A DNA stretch of 12,953 nt from Clostridia bacterium (GTDB lineage Bacteria; Bacillota; Clostridia; Oscillospirales; Acutalibacteraceae): the NCBI GenBank assembly GCA_017442445.1, contig JAFRZS010000230.1, positions 1 to 12,953 of the forward strand, given 5' to 3'. The notes below the pieces were generated by a model. That model was not told where the DNA came from and searched no databases. It saw only the letters and a list, made by a program, of their open reading frames with translations. Both the position numbers and the translations under genes were made by a program. Positions 1-8,330 of this stretch are shown piece by piece; position 1 is the stretch's first letter; the number at the start of each line of letters is the position of its first letter.

Positions 1-545
1 CAAGCGATGATACAATTATAATCGGACATGCAGGCACATTTTCTGCAGTTAAAAACCAGTTGTTTTTAGTTGATATTGCAAAAGTGCTTAATGATAAATC
101 AGTTGACTTTAAAATGGTTTTAACGGGTAAAAATGATACCGATTATGCAAAAAAAGTTTTTGAAAAAATTTCCGAATATCATTTAGAAGATAAAGTTTTT
201 TGCCCGGGTTTGAGAGCGGATATATATAATTTTATGAATATGATTGATGTATTTTGTTTCCCTTCACAGTATGAAGGTTTAGGTATGGTAGCTGTTGAAG
301 CACAGTCAGCAGGAGTTCCGTGCATAGCATCAACAAATGTTCCGAAAGCTATTGATGTCGGGGTCGCGCCTGTTTTGTTTGCAGAAACTGATTCGCCGGA
401 ATTATGGGCAGAAAAAATTCTTGAGTTTTCGGATAAAAAATCAACCGATAAAGAAATAATAAAAAGAAAAGTTACTGAAGCCGGATACGATATTCGTGAG
501 AGTGCTGACAGAATAGAAAAACTTTATTTGGATACAAAAAGATGA
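1..545 (+). CDS. Glycosyltransferase family 4 (GT-B fold), C-terminal part, cut by left edge
   Basis: The reading frame is open from the left edge (codons from base 3) to the TGA at 543-545, so the real start lies upstream and the window shows about 180 C-terminal residues. These form the nucleotide-sugar-binding half of a GT-B glycosyltransferase. They open with GHAGTFSAVKNQ, the usual G-x-G-R-F-S-x-x-K-N-H strand-loop, then LTGKND and FPSQYEGLGMVAVEAQSAG. The last holds the E-x7-E signature that contacts the sugar-nucleotide donor in GT4 retaining enzymes, followed by GVPCIAS. Family knowledge says such enzymes add one sugar to a growing lipid-linked oligosaccharide on the cytoplasmic face. 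Donor and acceptor cannot be read from sequence. It is first in the visible operon and ends 34 bases before the next start. A TTG at 60 is inside the conserved domain and is not a credible start. Confidence 0.92.
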   Translation, partial: SDDTIIIGHAGTFSAVKNQLFLVDIAKVLNDKSVDFKMVLTGKNDTDYAKKVFEKISEYHLEDKVFCPGLRADIYNFMNMIDVFCFPSQYEGLGMVAVEAQSAGVPCIASTNVPKAIDVGVAPVLFAETDSPELWAEKILEFSDKKSTDKEIIKRKVTEAGYDIRESADRIEKLYLDTKR

Positions 546-566
546 TTTTTTAATTACAACTTCAAA

Positions 567-574
567 AGAGGTGA
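567..574 (+). promoter_or_regulatory. Ribosome binding site that sets the GTG start at 580
   Basis: AGAGGTGA lies 5 bases before GTG at 580. The in-frame GTG at 571 sits inside this site and cannot use it. The same element with the same spacing precedes the TTG start at 2540. Confidence 0.7.
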
Positions 575-579
575 GAAGA

Positions 580-1584
580 GTGAATTTAAGTGTTATAATC
601 CCCGTTTATAATAAAGAATTATATATTGCTGACTTGATTGAAGATTTGTTAAATCAGACATTTACTGATTTTGAGTGTATCCTTGTTGATGACGGATCAA
701 CTGATAAGTCGGGTGAAATATGTGACAGAATAGTTGAAACTGATTCTCGTTTCAAAGTGTTTCACATTAAAAACGGAGGAGTATCAAATGCAAGAAATTT
801 CGGCATTGATAAGGCAACAGGGGAATACATAACATTTATTGACTCTGATGACAGATTATATCCCGAGCATTTTGAAAACCTTGTTACCTTGATATCACAA
901 AATGATGTTGATTTTGTAATCAGTGGGTTGGAAAATTATTGGATGGATTCTGACAAGAAAACATATACTTTTGCACCCTACAAGGGCAAGAAGACAAAAA
1001 GTGAAATACTTGCAACTTTTGCACAGGTGCAGAAAGATACAGGAATTTTCGGCTTTTGTGTAGCAAAGATATTCCGTAAGAATTTGATTGATGATATCAG
1101 ATTTGATACAACAATAAAATTGGCAGAAGATTTTGATTTTTATTTAAGGATATATAAAAAAATTGATGCTATCTATTTTGATGACAAATGTTATTACCGT
1201 TATCTGCAATTTGCGGATAATTCATCACAGATAGTATTGGACGAAAAAATTGATTATTTTACACAGCTTATAATCAGATTAAGATTCAGAGAATTTCTCA
1301 TTTCACAAGGTGCATATGAAAATGACAACAAAAAAATAATTGATGAAATGATAAATAATTATGTATTTTTTGTTCTTTTCTATAGCCCGATTGATTTGCT
1401 GAAGGAAAGGTTTAATGAATTAAAAAAAGTAACACCTGATGAGTTGATAGACTCAAACGGCAAATCATCATTAAAAAAAATTATACTGTTTTTATATAAA
1501 AACAAACAGATAGGATTTATAAAACTTATACTTTCAATACGCAGAATTTTGAGAAATACCGTCAGAAAAATCAGAGGAGCTTGA
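580..1584 (+). CDS. Glycosyltransferase family 2 (GT-A fold)
   Basis: This is a 334-residue GT2 inverting glycosyltransferase, expected to transfer a sugar from a nucleotide donor to the lipid-linked repeat unit in the cytoplasm. The N-terminal GT-A domain is complete: SVIIPVYNK at residues 4-12, DDGST at 37-41 (nucleotide binding), NGGVSNARN at 65-73, and the metal-binding DSDD at 88-91. A later acidic motif, LAEDFDFYLR, is where this family usually places its catalytic base. The C-terminal part is lysine-rich and amphipathic, fitting membrane association, with no clear transmembrane segment. I chose GTG 580 over GTG 571 because the ribosome binding site overlaps 571. The stop TGA at 1582-1584 lies between the next gene's ribosome binding site and start, so translation is probably coupled. 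Sugar specificity is unknown. Confidence 0.93.
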   Translation: MNLSVIIPVYNKELYIADLIEDLLNQTFTDFECILVDDGSTDKSGEICDRIVETDSRFKVFHIKNGGVSNARNFGIDKATGEYITFIDSDDRLYPEHFENLVTLISQNDVDFVISGLENYWMDSDKKTYTFAPYKGKKTKSEILATFAQVQKDTGIFGFCVAKIFRKNLIDDIRFDTTIKLAEDFDFYLRIYKKIDAIYFDDKCYYRYLQFADNSSQIVLDEKIDYFTQLIIRLRFREFLISQGAYENDNKKIIDEMINNYVFFVLFYSPIDLLKERFNELKKVTPDELIDSNGKSSLKKIILFLYKNKQIGFIKLILSIRRILRNTVRKIRGA

Positions 1585-1586
1585 AA

Positions 1587-2534
1587 ATGATTTCTGTAAT
1601 TATTCCGATATATAATTCCGGGAAGGATTTAGAAAGATTATTGAAAAGTTTAAAAAATCAGTCTTTTTCGGATTATGAAGTTATTATGATTGATGACGGA
1701 AGCTGTGATAATTCAGCAGAAATCTGCGAGAATTTTTTACAGGAGGATAACCGTTTTAAATATTTTTATCAGGATAATGGCGGTGTATCGGTTGCAAGAA
1801 ATAACGGAATGAAAAAAGCTAAAGGCGAATTTATTACATTCCTTGATGCAGATGACGAAATAGATTCAAATTATCTTGACGTACTGTTTGAGAGAAGTGA
1901 CGCAGATATAGTTGTCTGCGATGTTGTTGTTGAAGCTGACGGAAAAGAAAGAAGACATTTTATAGACGAGGAACTCAACTTAAACAAGGACGAAGCAATT
2001 GATCTTTTATTGAAACGAGAAGTTATAAATTCAGGTCCTTGTGCCAAATTATTTAAGCGAGAAATAATCGGCGAAATTGAATTTCCTCTTATGAAAACAT
2101 ATGAGGATATACTGTTTGTTTTAGATGTTTTTTCAAAAGCATCGTTTGTAAAAGTGACACCTGAAACAAGATATCACTATATTGAAAATACTCAGGGTGC
2201 GATGTCAAAAATGCTCAAAGCTCCCTCAACAGATATTATAGTTGCATCACAAAAAATTCTTGACTATATAAACAAAACTAAAGAATACAGAGCGCCGGAA
2301 TGTTTTTATGTGACGTTGTCTCACGTATTTCAGTATGTGCTGTCAATGGTAAACGGTGAGTGTGAGTATAGTAAAGATTTTATTACTAAATCAAAGACTT
2401 TATTCAGAAAATCACTTGTTGATATTTTGAAATGCAGTGCGGTTTCAAAAAAAGAAAAATTAGTTTTTGCGTTATATACAACAGGTTTTATATATACAGA
2501 TAAAAAGTGGATTTGCGTTAATAAAAAGAGGTGA
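1587..2534 (+). CDS. Glycosyltransferase family 2 (GT-A fold), tandem paralogue of the preceding gene
   Basis: This 315-residue GT2 enzyme has the same layout as its upstream neighbour: SVIIPIYNS at the N terminus, DDGS at 36-39, NGGVSVARN at 64-72, DADD at 87-90, and a later acidic motif, TYEDILF. The shared spacing suggests an old tandem duplication followed by divergence, since the C-terminal halves look different. The probable role is addition of another sugar to the same repeat unit. ATG 1587 is preferred because AGAGGAG at 1573-1579 is 7 bases away; the TTG at 1581 is only one base from that site. The gene starts 2 bases after the preceding stop. Its own stop TGA (2532-2534) is part of the ribosome binding site of the next gene. 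Substrate cannot be deduced. Confidence 0.93.
   Translation: MISVIIPIYNSGKDLERLLKSLKNQSFSDYEVIMIDDGSCDNSAEICENFLQEDNRFKYFYQDNGGVSVARNNGMKKAKGEFITFLDADDEIDSNYLDVLFERSDADIVVCDVVVEADGKERRHFIDEELNLNKDEAIDLLLKREVINSGPCAKLFKREIIGEIEFPLMKTYEDILFVLDVFSKASFVKVTPETRYHYIENTQGAMSKMLKAPSTDIIVASQKILDYINKTKEYRAPECFYVTLSHVFQYVLSMVNGECEYSKDFITKSKTLFRKSLVDILKCSAVSKKEKLVFALYTTGFIYTDKKWICVNKKR
2527..2534 (+). promoter_or_regulatory. Ribosome binding site containing the upstream stop codon; sets the TTG start at 2540
   Basis: AGAGGTGA ends with the TGA stop of the preceding glycosyltransferase and lies 5 bases before TTG at 2540. An in-frame GTG at 2531 is inside the site and is rejected as start. Terminating ribosomes would end on top of the next initiation site, suggesting coupling. 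Confidence 0.7.
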
Positions 2535-2539
2535 GTGAT

Positions 2540-3694
2540 TTGAAAATATATATGTATGCCCACGGCGGCAGCGGAAATCACGGCTGTGAGGCTATTGTGC
2601 GTTCAACATCTAAAATTTTAAAAGAACTCGGATATGAAAGACCAATACTTATTTCTGCAAATCCTGCTGAAGACAAAAAATACGGTATTGATAAAATCTG
2701 CGATATAGTAAAAGATAAAGAGCCGTATTCTAAATTATCATTTGATTTCTTTAAGGCATATCTTTCTTTAAAAATTAAAAAAGATTATACATATATGGAT
2801 CAGCTTGACTACATGACGACCATTTCAAAAGTTAAACCGGGCGACATTGTTTTGTCAATCGGCGGAGATAATTACTGTTATGCAGATGTAAAAAGATACG
2901 TAATGCTTCATAATATGATGCGTAAAAGAGGCGCAAAGACGGTATTATGGGGGTGCTCGGTTGAACCGGAATTACTCGAAAATCCCGAAATTGCAAAGGA
3001 TCTGAGTAATTATTCTCTTATAGTTGCAAGAGAGTCCATTTCATATGAAGCACTGAAGACAGTAAATGAAAATACTATTTTAACATCTGACCCTGCTTTC
3101 TTTTTAGACAGCTCAGATGATGCAGAAAACAGCAATACAGTCGGTATAAATTTAAGTCCCATGGCAATAAAAAACGAGAGCGAATCGGGACTTGCTATGA
3201 GAAGTTACAGAAAGTTAATTCAATATATAATAGATGAAACGGATTTGAAGGTTGTTATGATTCCGCATGTTATTTGGGATGAAAATGATGACAGGATTCC
3301 GTTAAAAGAACTCTATGATGAATTTGTTGATACAAAAAGAGTAGAGATGATTTCTGACCGTTCTTGCGAAGAAATAAAGGGAGTTATAAAAAACTGTAAG
3401 TATTTTGTCGGTGCCAGAACTCATTCTACGATTGCCGCATATTCAACAGGAGTACCAACTTTAGTTTTAGGTTATTCTGTCAAAGCGCGAGGCATAGCAA
3501 AGGATATCTTTGGTTCAGAAGACAAATATATCATACCTGTACAAAAACTTAAAACCGAAGATGATTTACTTTGTGAATTTAAAAAGGTTATTGAAAACAG
3601 GGAGGATATTATCAGCAAACTCAAGGATTACCGTAAATTTGCTGATAATGCTATTGAAAAAATAAAGAATTCGTTTAAGCTTTTAGAGGAATAA
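2540..3694 (+). CDS. Polysaccharide pyruvyl transferase family protein
   Basis: The 384-residue product fits the polysaccharide pyruvyl transferase family (PF04230; relatives CsaB, WcaK, ExoV). These enzymes move pyruvate from phosphoenolpyruvate onto a sugar, usually as a ketal, giving a negative charge. Visible signatures are GSGNHGCEAI near residues 10-19, where the family has a G-x-G-N-x-G-D-E-A loop; LSIGGDNYCY around 105-114; VARESISYEAL; and GARTHSTIAA starting at 291, followed by GVPTLVLGYSVKARGI, the conserved C-terminal binding region. It is cytoplasmic, with no signal peptide. TTG 2540 gives the start MKIYMYAHGG and has the right distance to the ribosome binding site. Its place between glycosyltransferases and a flippase supports decoration of the lipid-linked unit before export. 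Some family members act differently, so the exact reaction is inferred. Confidence 0.87.
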   Translation: MKIYMYAHGGSGNHGCEAIVRSTSKILKELGYERPILISANPAEDKKYGIDKICDIVKDKEPYSKLSFDFFKAYLSLKIKKDYTYMDQLDYMTTISKVKPGDIVLSIGGDNYCYADVKRYVMLHNMMRKRGAKTVLWGCSVEPELLENPEIAKDLSNYSLIVARESISYEALKTVNENTILTSDPAFFLDSSDDAENSNTVGINLSPMAIKNESESGLAMRSYRKLIQYIIDETDLKVVMIPHVIWDENDDRIPLKELYDEFVDTKRVEMISDRSCEEIKGVIKNCKYFVGARTHSTIAAYSTGVPTLVLGYSVKARGIAKDIFGSEDKYIIPVQKLKTEDDLLCEFKKVIENREDIISKLKDYRKFADNAIEKIKNSFKLLEE

Positions 3695-3699
3695 GGAAT

Positions 3700-5244
3700 A
3701 TGTCGAGATTAGAAAATTCAACGAAAAATCTGTTTTTGACATTAGGTAACACGGTTTTTACTTCATTATTGGGGCTGGTGTCACGAACAGTTTTTATTAA
3801 AGTACTGGGCTCTGAGTATTTGGGATTGTCGGGACTTTTGGGAAATGTACTCGGCTTTTTATCAATTACCGAAATAGGTATCGCGTCTGCAATAGGTTTC
3901 AGTTTATATAAACCTTTAGCTGAAAACGATTATAAATCCGTCAGTGCATTGATGTCACTTTACAGAAAAGCATATACAATAATCGGAATAATAGTATCCG
4001 TTTCAGGTATCGGCCTTTTCTTTGCTTTGGATTTTTTTGTAGCACCTGAACAGCAGCCACATGGCACCGGATTTGCATATTTTGCGTTCTTGTTGAACAT
4101 AGTTGCGGGATATTTCTTGTCCTACAAAACGACACTTATTTCATCTGACAATCAATCTTTCAGATTAGTTCCTATAAGCGTTTCTATAAGTATAGTACAA
4201 ACTCTTGTTCAGATTGTTGTGTTGCTTACACTCAAGAATTATGTAATATATCTTGCTGTTCAGATTTTCTGTACAGTTTTGACAATGTTTTTACAAAACC
4301 GTTATATAACAAAAAGATATAAAGATGTTGATTTTTACAGCAAGGAAAAATTAAAACCTGAACAAAAAACAGAGATTAAGCGAAACATAGGCGGACTTGT
4401 TATTGCAAAAATCGGGGATTATCTTGTAAATTCAACAGACAACCTGATTATCACAAAATTAGTCAGCCTTGCGGCAACAGGTATATATTCAAATTATCTT
4501 ATGATAAGAAACATGGTAAACGGATATATTGCTACAGTGTTTGCAAGTGTTACAGCAGGTATGGGAAATGTTGTTGCAGTTGAAAGTGATGAAGTAAAGA
4601 AAAAATCTTTTGATGTAATGATGTTTTCGGCATATTTTATCTACTCTTTTGAAGCAGTGTGCTTCTTATGCCTTTTCAATCCTTTCATTGGTGAGTTGTG
4701 GATTGGTAACGAATTTACTTTTAATATGTTTACGGTTTCTATTATTGTAATAAACAATTTTCTTACAGGTCTCAGAATACCTCTTATTACGATGAAAAGT
4801 GCCGCCGGAACATACATGGAGGACTCATGGATTCCGTTTGCTTTTGCAGGAGTTAACCTCGTTGTATCAATTGTCCTTGCAAAGCATATGGGTGTTGCAG
4901 GTGTTTTCCTTGGTACAATTATCGGTAGCTTATTGACTGCCGACTGGTACAGACCAATTATAATTTATCATAAGGTGTTCCATACATCTGTAAAAGAGTA
5001 TTACAAAAATTATATTAAATATATCCTTTTAGGTTTTGCCAATATGGGTATTGCTTACGGCTTATGTATGCTTATAAATACTCCGATAGTGATTGTTAAT
5101 TTTGTAATAAAAGCAATAATTGCTGTTGTCATTCCCTTGGGAATAAATACTCTTCTTTTTTATAAAACCGAAGAGTTCCAGGCGATTAAAGCTATGAGTA
5201 ATCGCATTTTCAAAAAAGTATTAGGAAAATTCAAAAGAACCTGA
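3700..5244 (+). CDS. Wzx-type polysaccharide flippase (MOP/MATE superfamily)
   Basis: This is a 514-residue integral membrane protein with roughly 12-14 hydrophobic segments spread over its length, the expected size for Wzx flippases. The N terminus is typical of Firmicutes members: a short basic lead, a first membrane segment near residues 10-30, then VLGSEYLGLSGLLGNVLGF and a second hydrophobic hairpin to about 70. A cytoplasmic loop with many charged residues lies around 200-230, then IGDYLVNSTDNLII, a recurrent motif at the start of the second half. The C terminus is basic. The role is transfer of undecaprenyl-linked repeat units from the inner to the outer face of the membrane. ATG 3700 has AGAGGA at 3685-3690, inside the end of the preceding gene, 9 bases upstream. 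It begins 5 bases after the preceding stop. Confidence 0.92.
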   Translation: MSRLENSTKNLFLTLGNTVFTSLLGLVSRTVFIKVLGSEYLGLSGLLGNVLGFLSITEIGIASAIGFSLYKPLAENDYKSVSALMSLYRKAYTIIGIIVSVSGIGLFFALDFFVAPEQQPHGTGFAYFAFLLNIVAGYFLSYKTTLISSDNQSFRLVPISVSISIVQTLVQIVVLLTLKNYVIYLAVQIFCTVLTMFLQNRYITKRYKDVDFYSKEKLKPEQKTEIKRNIGGLVIAKIGDYLVNSTDNLIITKLVSLAATGIYSNYLMIRNMVNGYIATVFASVTAGMGNVVAVESDEVKKKSFDVMMFSAYFIYSFEAVCFLCLFNPFIGELWIGNEFTFNMFTVSIIVINNFLTGLRIPLITMKSAAGTYMEDSWIPFAFAGVNLVVSIVLAKHMGVAGVFLGTIIGSLLTADWYRPIIIYHKVFHTSVKEYYKNYIKYILLGFANMGIAYGLCMLINTPIVIVNFVIKAIIAVVIPLGINTLLFYKTEEFQAIKAMSNRIFKKVLGKFKRT

Positions 5245-5269
5245 ATAGTCATCAGGAGAGGAAATTGAA

Positions 5270-6256
5270 ATGGAAAAAGTAAGCATTATTGTTCCGTGCT
5301 ATAATGGAGAAGAATTTATCGACCGCGCAATTGCATCGATTTATGAACAGTCATATCCGTCTGTGGAATTGATTGTTGTTGATGACGGTTCAACCGATAA
5401 CAGTAAAGAAAAAATAGTTGCATGGAGTTCTCGTTTTACAGAGAAGGGTTATGAGCTTAAGTATTTCTACAAAGAAAACGGCGGTCTCGGAAGCGCTATC
5501 AATGCCGGATTGAAATTGGTAACAGGTGATTATATTTCCTTGTTAGATGCAGATGATGAATATTTGCCCGGTTGTGTTGAGGAAAGAGTTAACTATCTGA
5601 AAGATAATTCGGATGTTGATGTGGTAAGGACTAACGGTTGGATTGTGAAAACTGACAGTCAACGCTTGTTTGTCGAAAGTGAAGCAGAGAAAAAAATAAA
5701 AGATGTTTTCCTTGCCCTCTTAAGAGGAGAAACAAATAACTGGGCGGGAAGTTATCTGGTGCGTTCAAAACCGCTGTTTGAATTCTATCCTGACAGAGAA
5801 ATTTATCAATCCCGCTATGGTCAGAATCTTCAGTTTTTGTTGCCTCTTATATATAGAAAAAAATGCGGATTTATTGACAAACCGCATATGAACTATATTC
5901 AGATAGGCAATTCTTTGTGCAGAACAGATGACGCAAGAGAATCTGAAAAGAAAGACCTTGATAATGCGGCAGGTTACAGAGATATCAGGATTTATATGGT
6001 GAACCTGATTATATCCGATGAGTCTGAAAAAGCATATTATCTCAATAAAATTGACGGTGGATATTGGAGAAGTATTTTAAAACTTGCTTCAATGAACAGA
6101 AACACGGAGCTTATGAATGAAGCATATTCAAACTTAAAAAAACACGAAAAACTGTCAATTGAAGATAATGTTTTATATTATCAGCTTACAGCACCTAAAA
6201 AAGCTTTACCGTATAAGGTTCTGAGAAAATTATGCTTTATATTCAAGAAAAAGTAA
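5270..6256 (+). CDS. Glycosyltransferase family 2 (GT-A fold), variant acceptor-loop motif
   Basis: The 328-residue protein is a GT2 glycosyltransferase: SIIVPCYNG near residues 5-13, DDGST at 38-42, and the metal-binding DADD at 93-96. It differs from the two upstream GT2 genes in the middle motif, ENGGLGSAINAGL at 69-81, where the usual form is NGGVSxARNxG. The second half (WAGSYLVRSKPLF, then YGQNLQFLLPLIY) also differs, so it likely acts on a different acceptor or linkage. A basic tail, ending in lysines, fits peripheral membrane binding. ATG 5270 follows AGGAGAGG at 5254-5261 with an 8-base gap. It lies 25 bases after the flippase stop and 15 bases before the next start. Substrate unknown. 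Confidence 0.92.
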   Translation: MEKVSIIVPCYNGEEFIDRAIASIYEQSYPSVELIVVDDGSTDNSKEKIVAWSSRFTEKGYELKYFYKENGGLGSAINAGLKLVTGDYISLLDADDEYLPGCVEERVNYLKDNSDVDVVRTNGWIVKTDSQRLFVESEAEKKIKDVFLALLRGETNNWAGSYLVRSKPLFEFYPDREIYQSRYGQNLQFLLPLIYRKKCGFIDKPHMNYIQIGNSLCRTDDARESEKKDLDNAAGYRDIRIYMVNLIISDESEKAYYLNKIDGGYWRSILKLASMNRNTELMNEAYSNLKKHEKLSIEDNVLYYQLTAPKKALPYKVLRKLCFIFKKK

Positions 6257-6271
6257 AAGGCGGTTTTGATT

Positions 6272-7429
6272 ATGCCTGAATTAGCACCAATCAATATTTG
6301 CACAGGCTGTACTGCGTGTATGAGCGTGTGTCCTAAAAATTGTATAACAATGGAATCGGATAAAGAAGGTTTCAGATATCCGAAACTAAATGATAAATCA
6401 CAGTGTATCAACTGCGGAAAATGTGAATTGGTATGTCCTGTAAAGAACAAAGTTGAATATCCTTTGCCGACGGCATATGCTGCATACTCAAATGAAGATT
6501 CGCTCAGATCTGAAAGTTCTTCGGGCGGTGTATTTTCTGAATTTGCAAGATATATTTTAAATCAGAGCGGCGTTGTTTACGGTGCTCAGTATGATGATAA
6601 TTTCAATGTGAAACATACTCGTACAGATAACGAAATCGGTTTATCAAAGCTACGAGGTGCAAAGTATTCTGAAAGCGATTTAGGGAATACTTTTGCAGAT
6701 GTTTTATCTGATTTGAAGCAAGGAAAAAAAGTCTTGTTTTCAGGAACACCTTGTCAGGTTGCAGGTCTTAAAACCTTTGTTAAAAAAGATTATGAAAACT
6801 TATACTGTATAGATTTTGTCTGTCACGGAATACCCTCACCTGTAGCATGGAATGCTTATGTTGAATACAGAGCAAACTGCGATTCAAACGGAGAGAAACA
6901 GATAGAAATCAATATGAGGTCAAAGTGTTCAGGCTGGAGCAGATACAAATATTCAAGCGTGTTCAAATATAAAAACGGCACAGAGAAGATTGTTTCCAAT
7001 GCGGACAACCTGTTTATGAGTCTTTTTGTCGGAGGCTGTATTTCAAGACCTTCATGTGAAAGCTGTAACTTCAAAGGCTACGGAAGAACAAGTGATATCA
7101 CCATAGGTGATTTCTGGGGAATTTGGGATACAGATCCTGAAATGGACGATGATAAAGGCACATCGGTAGTCTTGGTTCAGTCGGAAAAAGGACAAGAACT
7201 TATGGCAGCGATTTCAGATAAATTGATTGCTAAAGAGGTTGAACTTGAAACAACAAGCAGACTTAATACATCAATTTTAGTTCCTTCAAAGTCAAACAAA
7301 TACAGAAAAGCGGCGTTTAACAGAATAAGAACAGGCAGAATAGATACTTGCGGCGAGTTGTTGGAAATGTCAAATACACCGTTTATAAACATAATAAAAG
7401 GTAAAATTAAAAAATTGATTAAAAGATGA
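6272..7429 (+). CDS. F420 hydrogenase/dehydrogenase beta-subunit family iron-sulfur protein in a polysaccharide locus
   Basis: The 385-residue protein begins with two ferredoxin-type [4Fe-4S] motifs: Cys 10, 13, 16, 20 and Cys 45, 48, 51, 55, each followed by proline. After that come features of the FrhB/FdhB N- and C-terminal domains (PF04422, PF04432): SSSGGVFSEFARYIL, LRGAKYSES, LFSGTPCQVAGLK, DFVCHGIPSPVAWNAY, a further cysteine group CxSRPSCESC, and DITIGDFWGIW. Characterised relatives are flavin-binding oxidoreductase subunits. Members sitting in Firmicutes polysaccharide clusters, often beside pyruvyl transferases, have no firmly established reaction that I know of, and these bacteria are not known for coenzyme F420. 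A role in oxidising or reducing a sugar intermediate is inference. ATG 6272 is chosen since the site AAGGCGG (6257-6263) is 8 bases away; TTG 6266 is too near. Confidence 0.88.
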   Translation: MPELAPINICTGCTACMSVCPKNCITMESDKEGFRYPKLNDKSQCINCGKCELVCPVKNKVEYPLPTAYAAYSNEDSLRSESSSGGVFSEFARYILNQSGVVYGAQYDDNFNVKHTRTDNEIGLSKLRGAKYSESDLGNTFADVLSDLKQGKKVLFSGTPCQVAGLKTFVKKDYENLYCIDFVCHGIPSPVAWNAYVEYRANCDSNGEKQIEINMRSKCSGWSRYKYSSVFKYKNGTEKIVSNADNLFMSLFVGGCISRPSCESCNFKGYGRTSDITIGDFWGIWDTDPEMDDDKGTSVVLVQSEKGQELMAAISDKLIAKEVELETTSRLNTSILVPSKSNKYRKAAFNRIRTGRIDTCGELLEMSNTPFINIIKGKIKKLIKR

Positions 7430-8250
7430 TTAAAGCGAAAAGAAAACTTGTATCAATAAGTTCAATATTTACAGTTATAGCTATTATATGTGCATCTTTG
7501 GTTTATTACGGAGAATTTGATTTGAGGGTAACGGAATATACAATTGAGAACGAAAAAATAACAACACCGTTTAAGGTTGCGATGTTATCGGATTTACATT
7601 TAAGGGAATACGGCAAAGGCAGCGAAAAATTACTTGCGGCAATAAAAGAAAAATCACCCGATATCATTCTTGTGGCGGGTGATATGGTAAATAAGAATAA
7701 CGAAAATACAGATGTTGCGATTAACTTGTTCTCTGAGCTTTGTAAAATAACCGATGTTTATTTTTGCCTCGGAAATCATGAGAGAGCGCTGGACAAGAAA
7801 ACAGGAAATGTTTTTTCACAAATGCAGAAAACAGGAGCGGTTTTTCTTGACAATGAAGATGTTACGGTGCAGGTGAACGGTCAGGATATAATGATAGGTG
7901 GCTTGTCATCGTATCCCGATCCTTATACTGAGCACTATGATTTTATAACTCAGTTTGAGAAAAAAGCCCTTTTTAAAATACTTCTTTGCCACTATCCCGA
8001 GTATTATCCCGACACTCTTGAAAATTATAAACTTGACCTGATTTTATCGGGACATGCCCATGGAGGACAAGTGAGATTACCTTTTATCGGAGGAGTTTTT
8101 GCGCCGGAACAAGGCTTGTTTCCGAAATATACAAAAGGTATTTATAAATCAGATACGGCTACAATGATTATTTCAGCAGGGCTTGGCGATTCCACTTTTA
8201 TTCCGAGAATAAATAATCCTCCTGAGCTTGTTATAGTAGAGGTAAAATGA
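7426..8250 (+). CDS. Membrane-anchored calcineurin-like metallophosphoesterase (YkuE/YaeI-like)
   Basis: The 274-residue protein has all five metallophosphoesterase motifs in order: D56-L-H58, GD86, GNHE at 116-119, the histidine in LLCH189, and GHAH at 209-212 followed by GG. These ligate two metal ions that hydrolyse a phosphomonoester or phosphodiester. A basic N terminus (KAKRK) and one hydrophobic stretch at about residues 8-28 suggest a signal anchor with the catalytic domain outside the membrane. No twin-arginine motif is seen, unlike B. subtilis YkuE. The domain layout is that of the YkuE/YaeI group. ATG 7426 overlaps the preceding TGA by 4 bases (ATGA) and lacks a good ribosome binding site, so translation is probably coupled. 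Being last in the operon, it may act on a polymer, lipid-phosphate or cell-wall phosphate. The substrate is unknown. Confidence 0.9.
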   Translation: MIKAKRKLVSISSIFTVIAIICASLVYYGEFDLRVTEYTIENEKITTPFKVAMLSDLHLREYGKGSEKLLAAIKEKSPDIILVAGDMVNKNNENTDVAINLFSELCKITDVYFCLGNHERALDKKTGNVFSQMQKTGAVFLDNEDVTVQVNGQDIMIGGLSSYPDPYTEHYDFITQFEKKALFKILLCHYPEYYPDTLENYKLDLILSGHAHGGQVRLPFIGGVFAPEQGLFPKYTKGIYKSDTATMIISAGLGDSTFIPRINNPPELVIVEVK

Positions 8251-8330
8251 TTTTGTAGAAAATACACAAACAAATTGCGAATAATCCTAAAAAATTCATT
8301 ACGCAAAAAATTGCAAATCGCTTTAAAAAA

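Noticed and set aside
2330..2581. Open frame on the - strand across the end of a glycosyltransferase gene
   Set aside because: It overlaps two well-supported + strand genes, has no recognisable motif and no ribosome binding site.
6181..6450. Open frame on the - strand across the GT2 end and the iron-sulfur gene start
   Set aside because: It lies opposite the cysteine motifs of a clear gene and shows no domain of its own.
8277..8304. Possible terminator hairpin after the metallophosphoesterase gene
   Set aside because: Pairing between GCGAATAAT and ATTCATTACGC needs two bulges and is almost all A-T, and no T-run follows.
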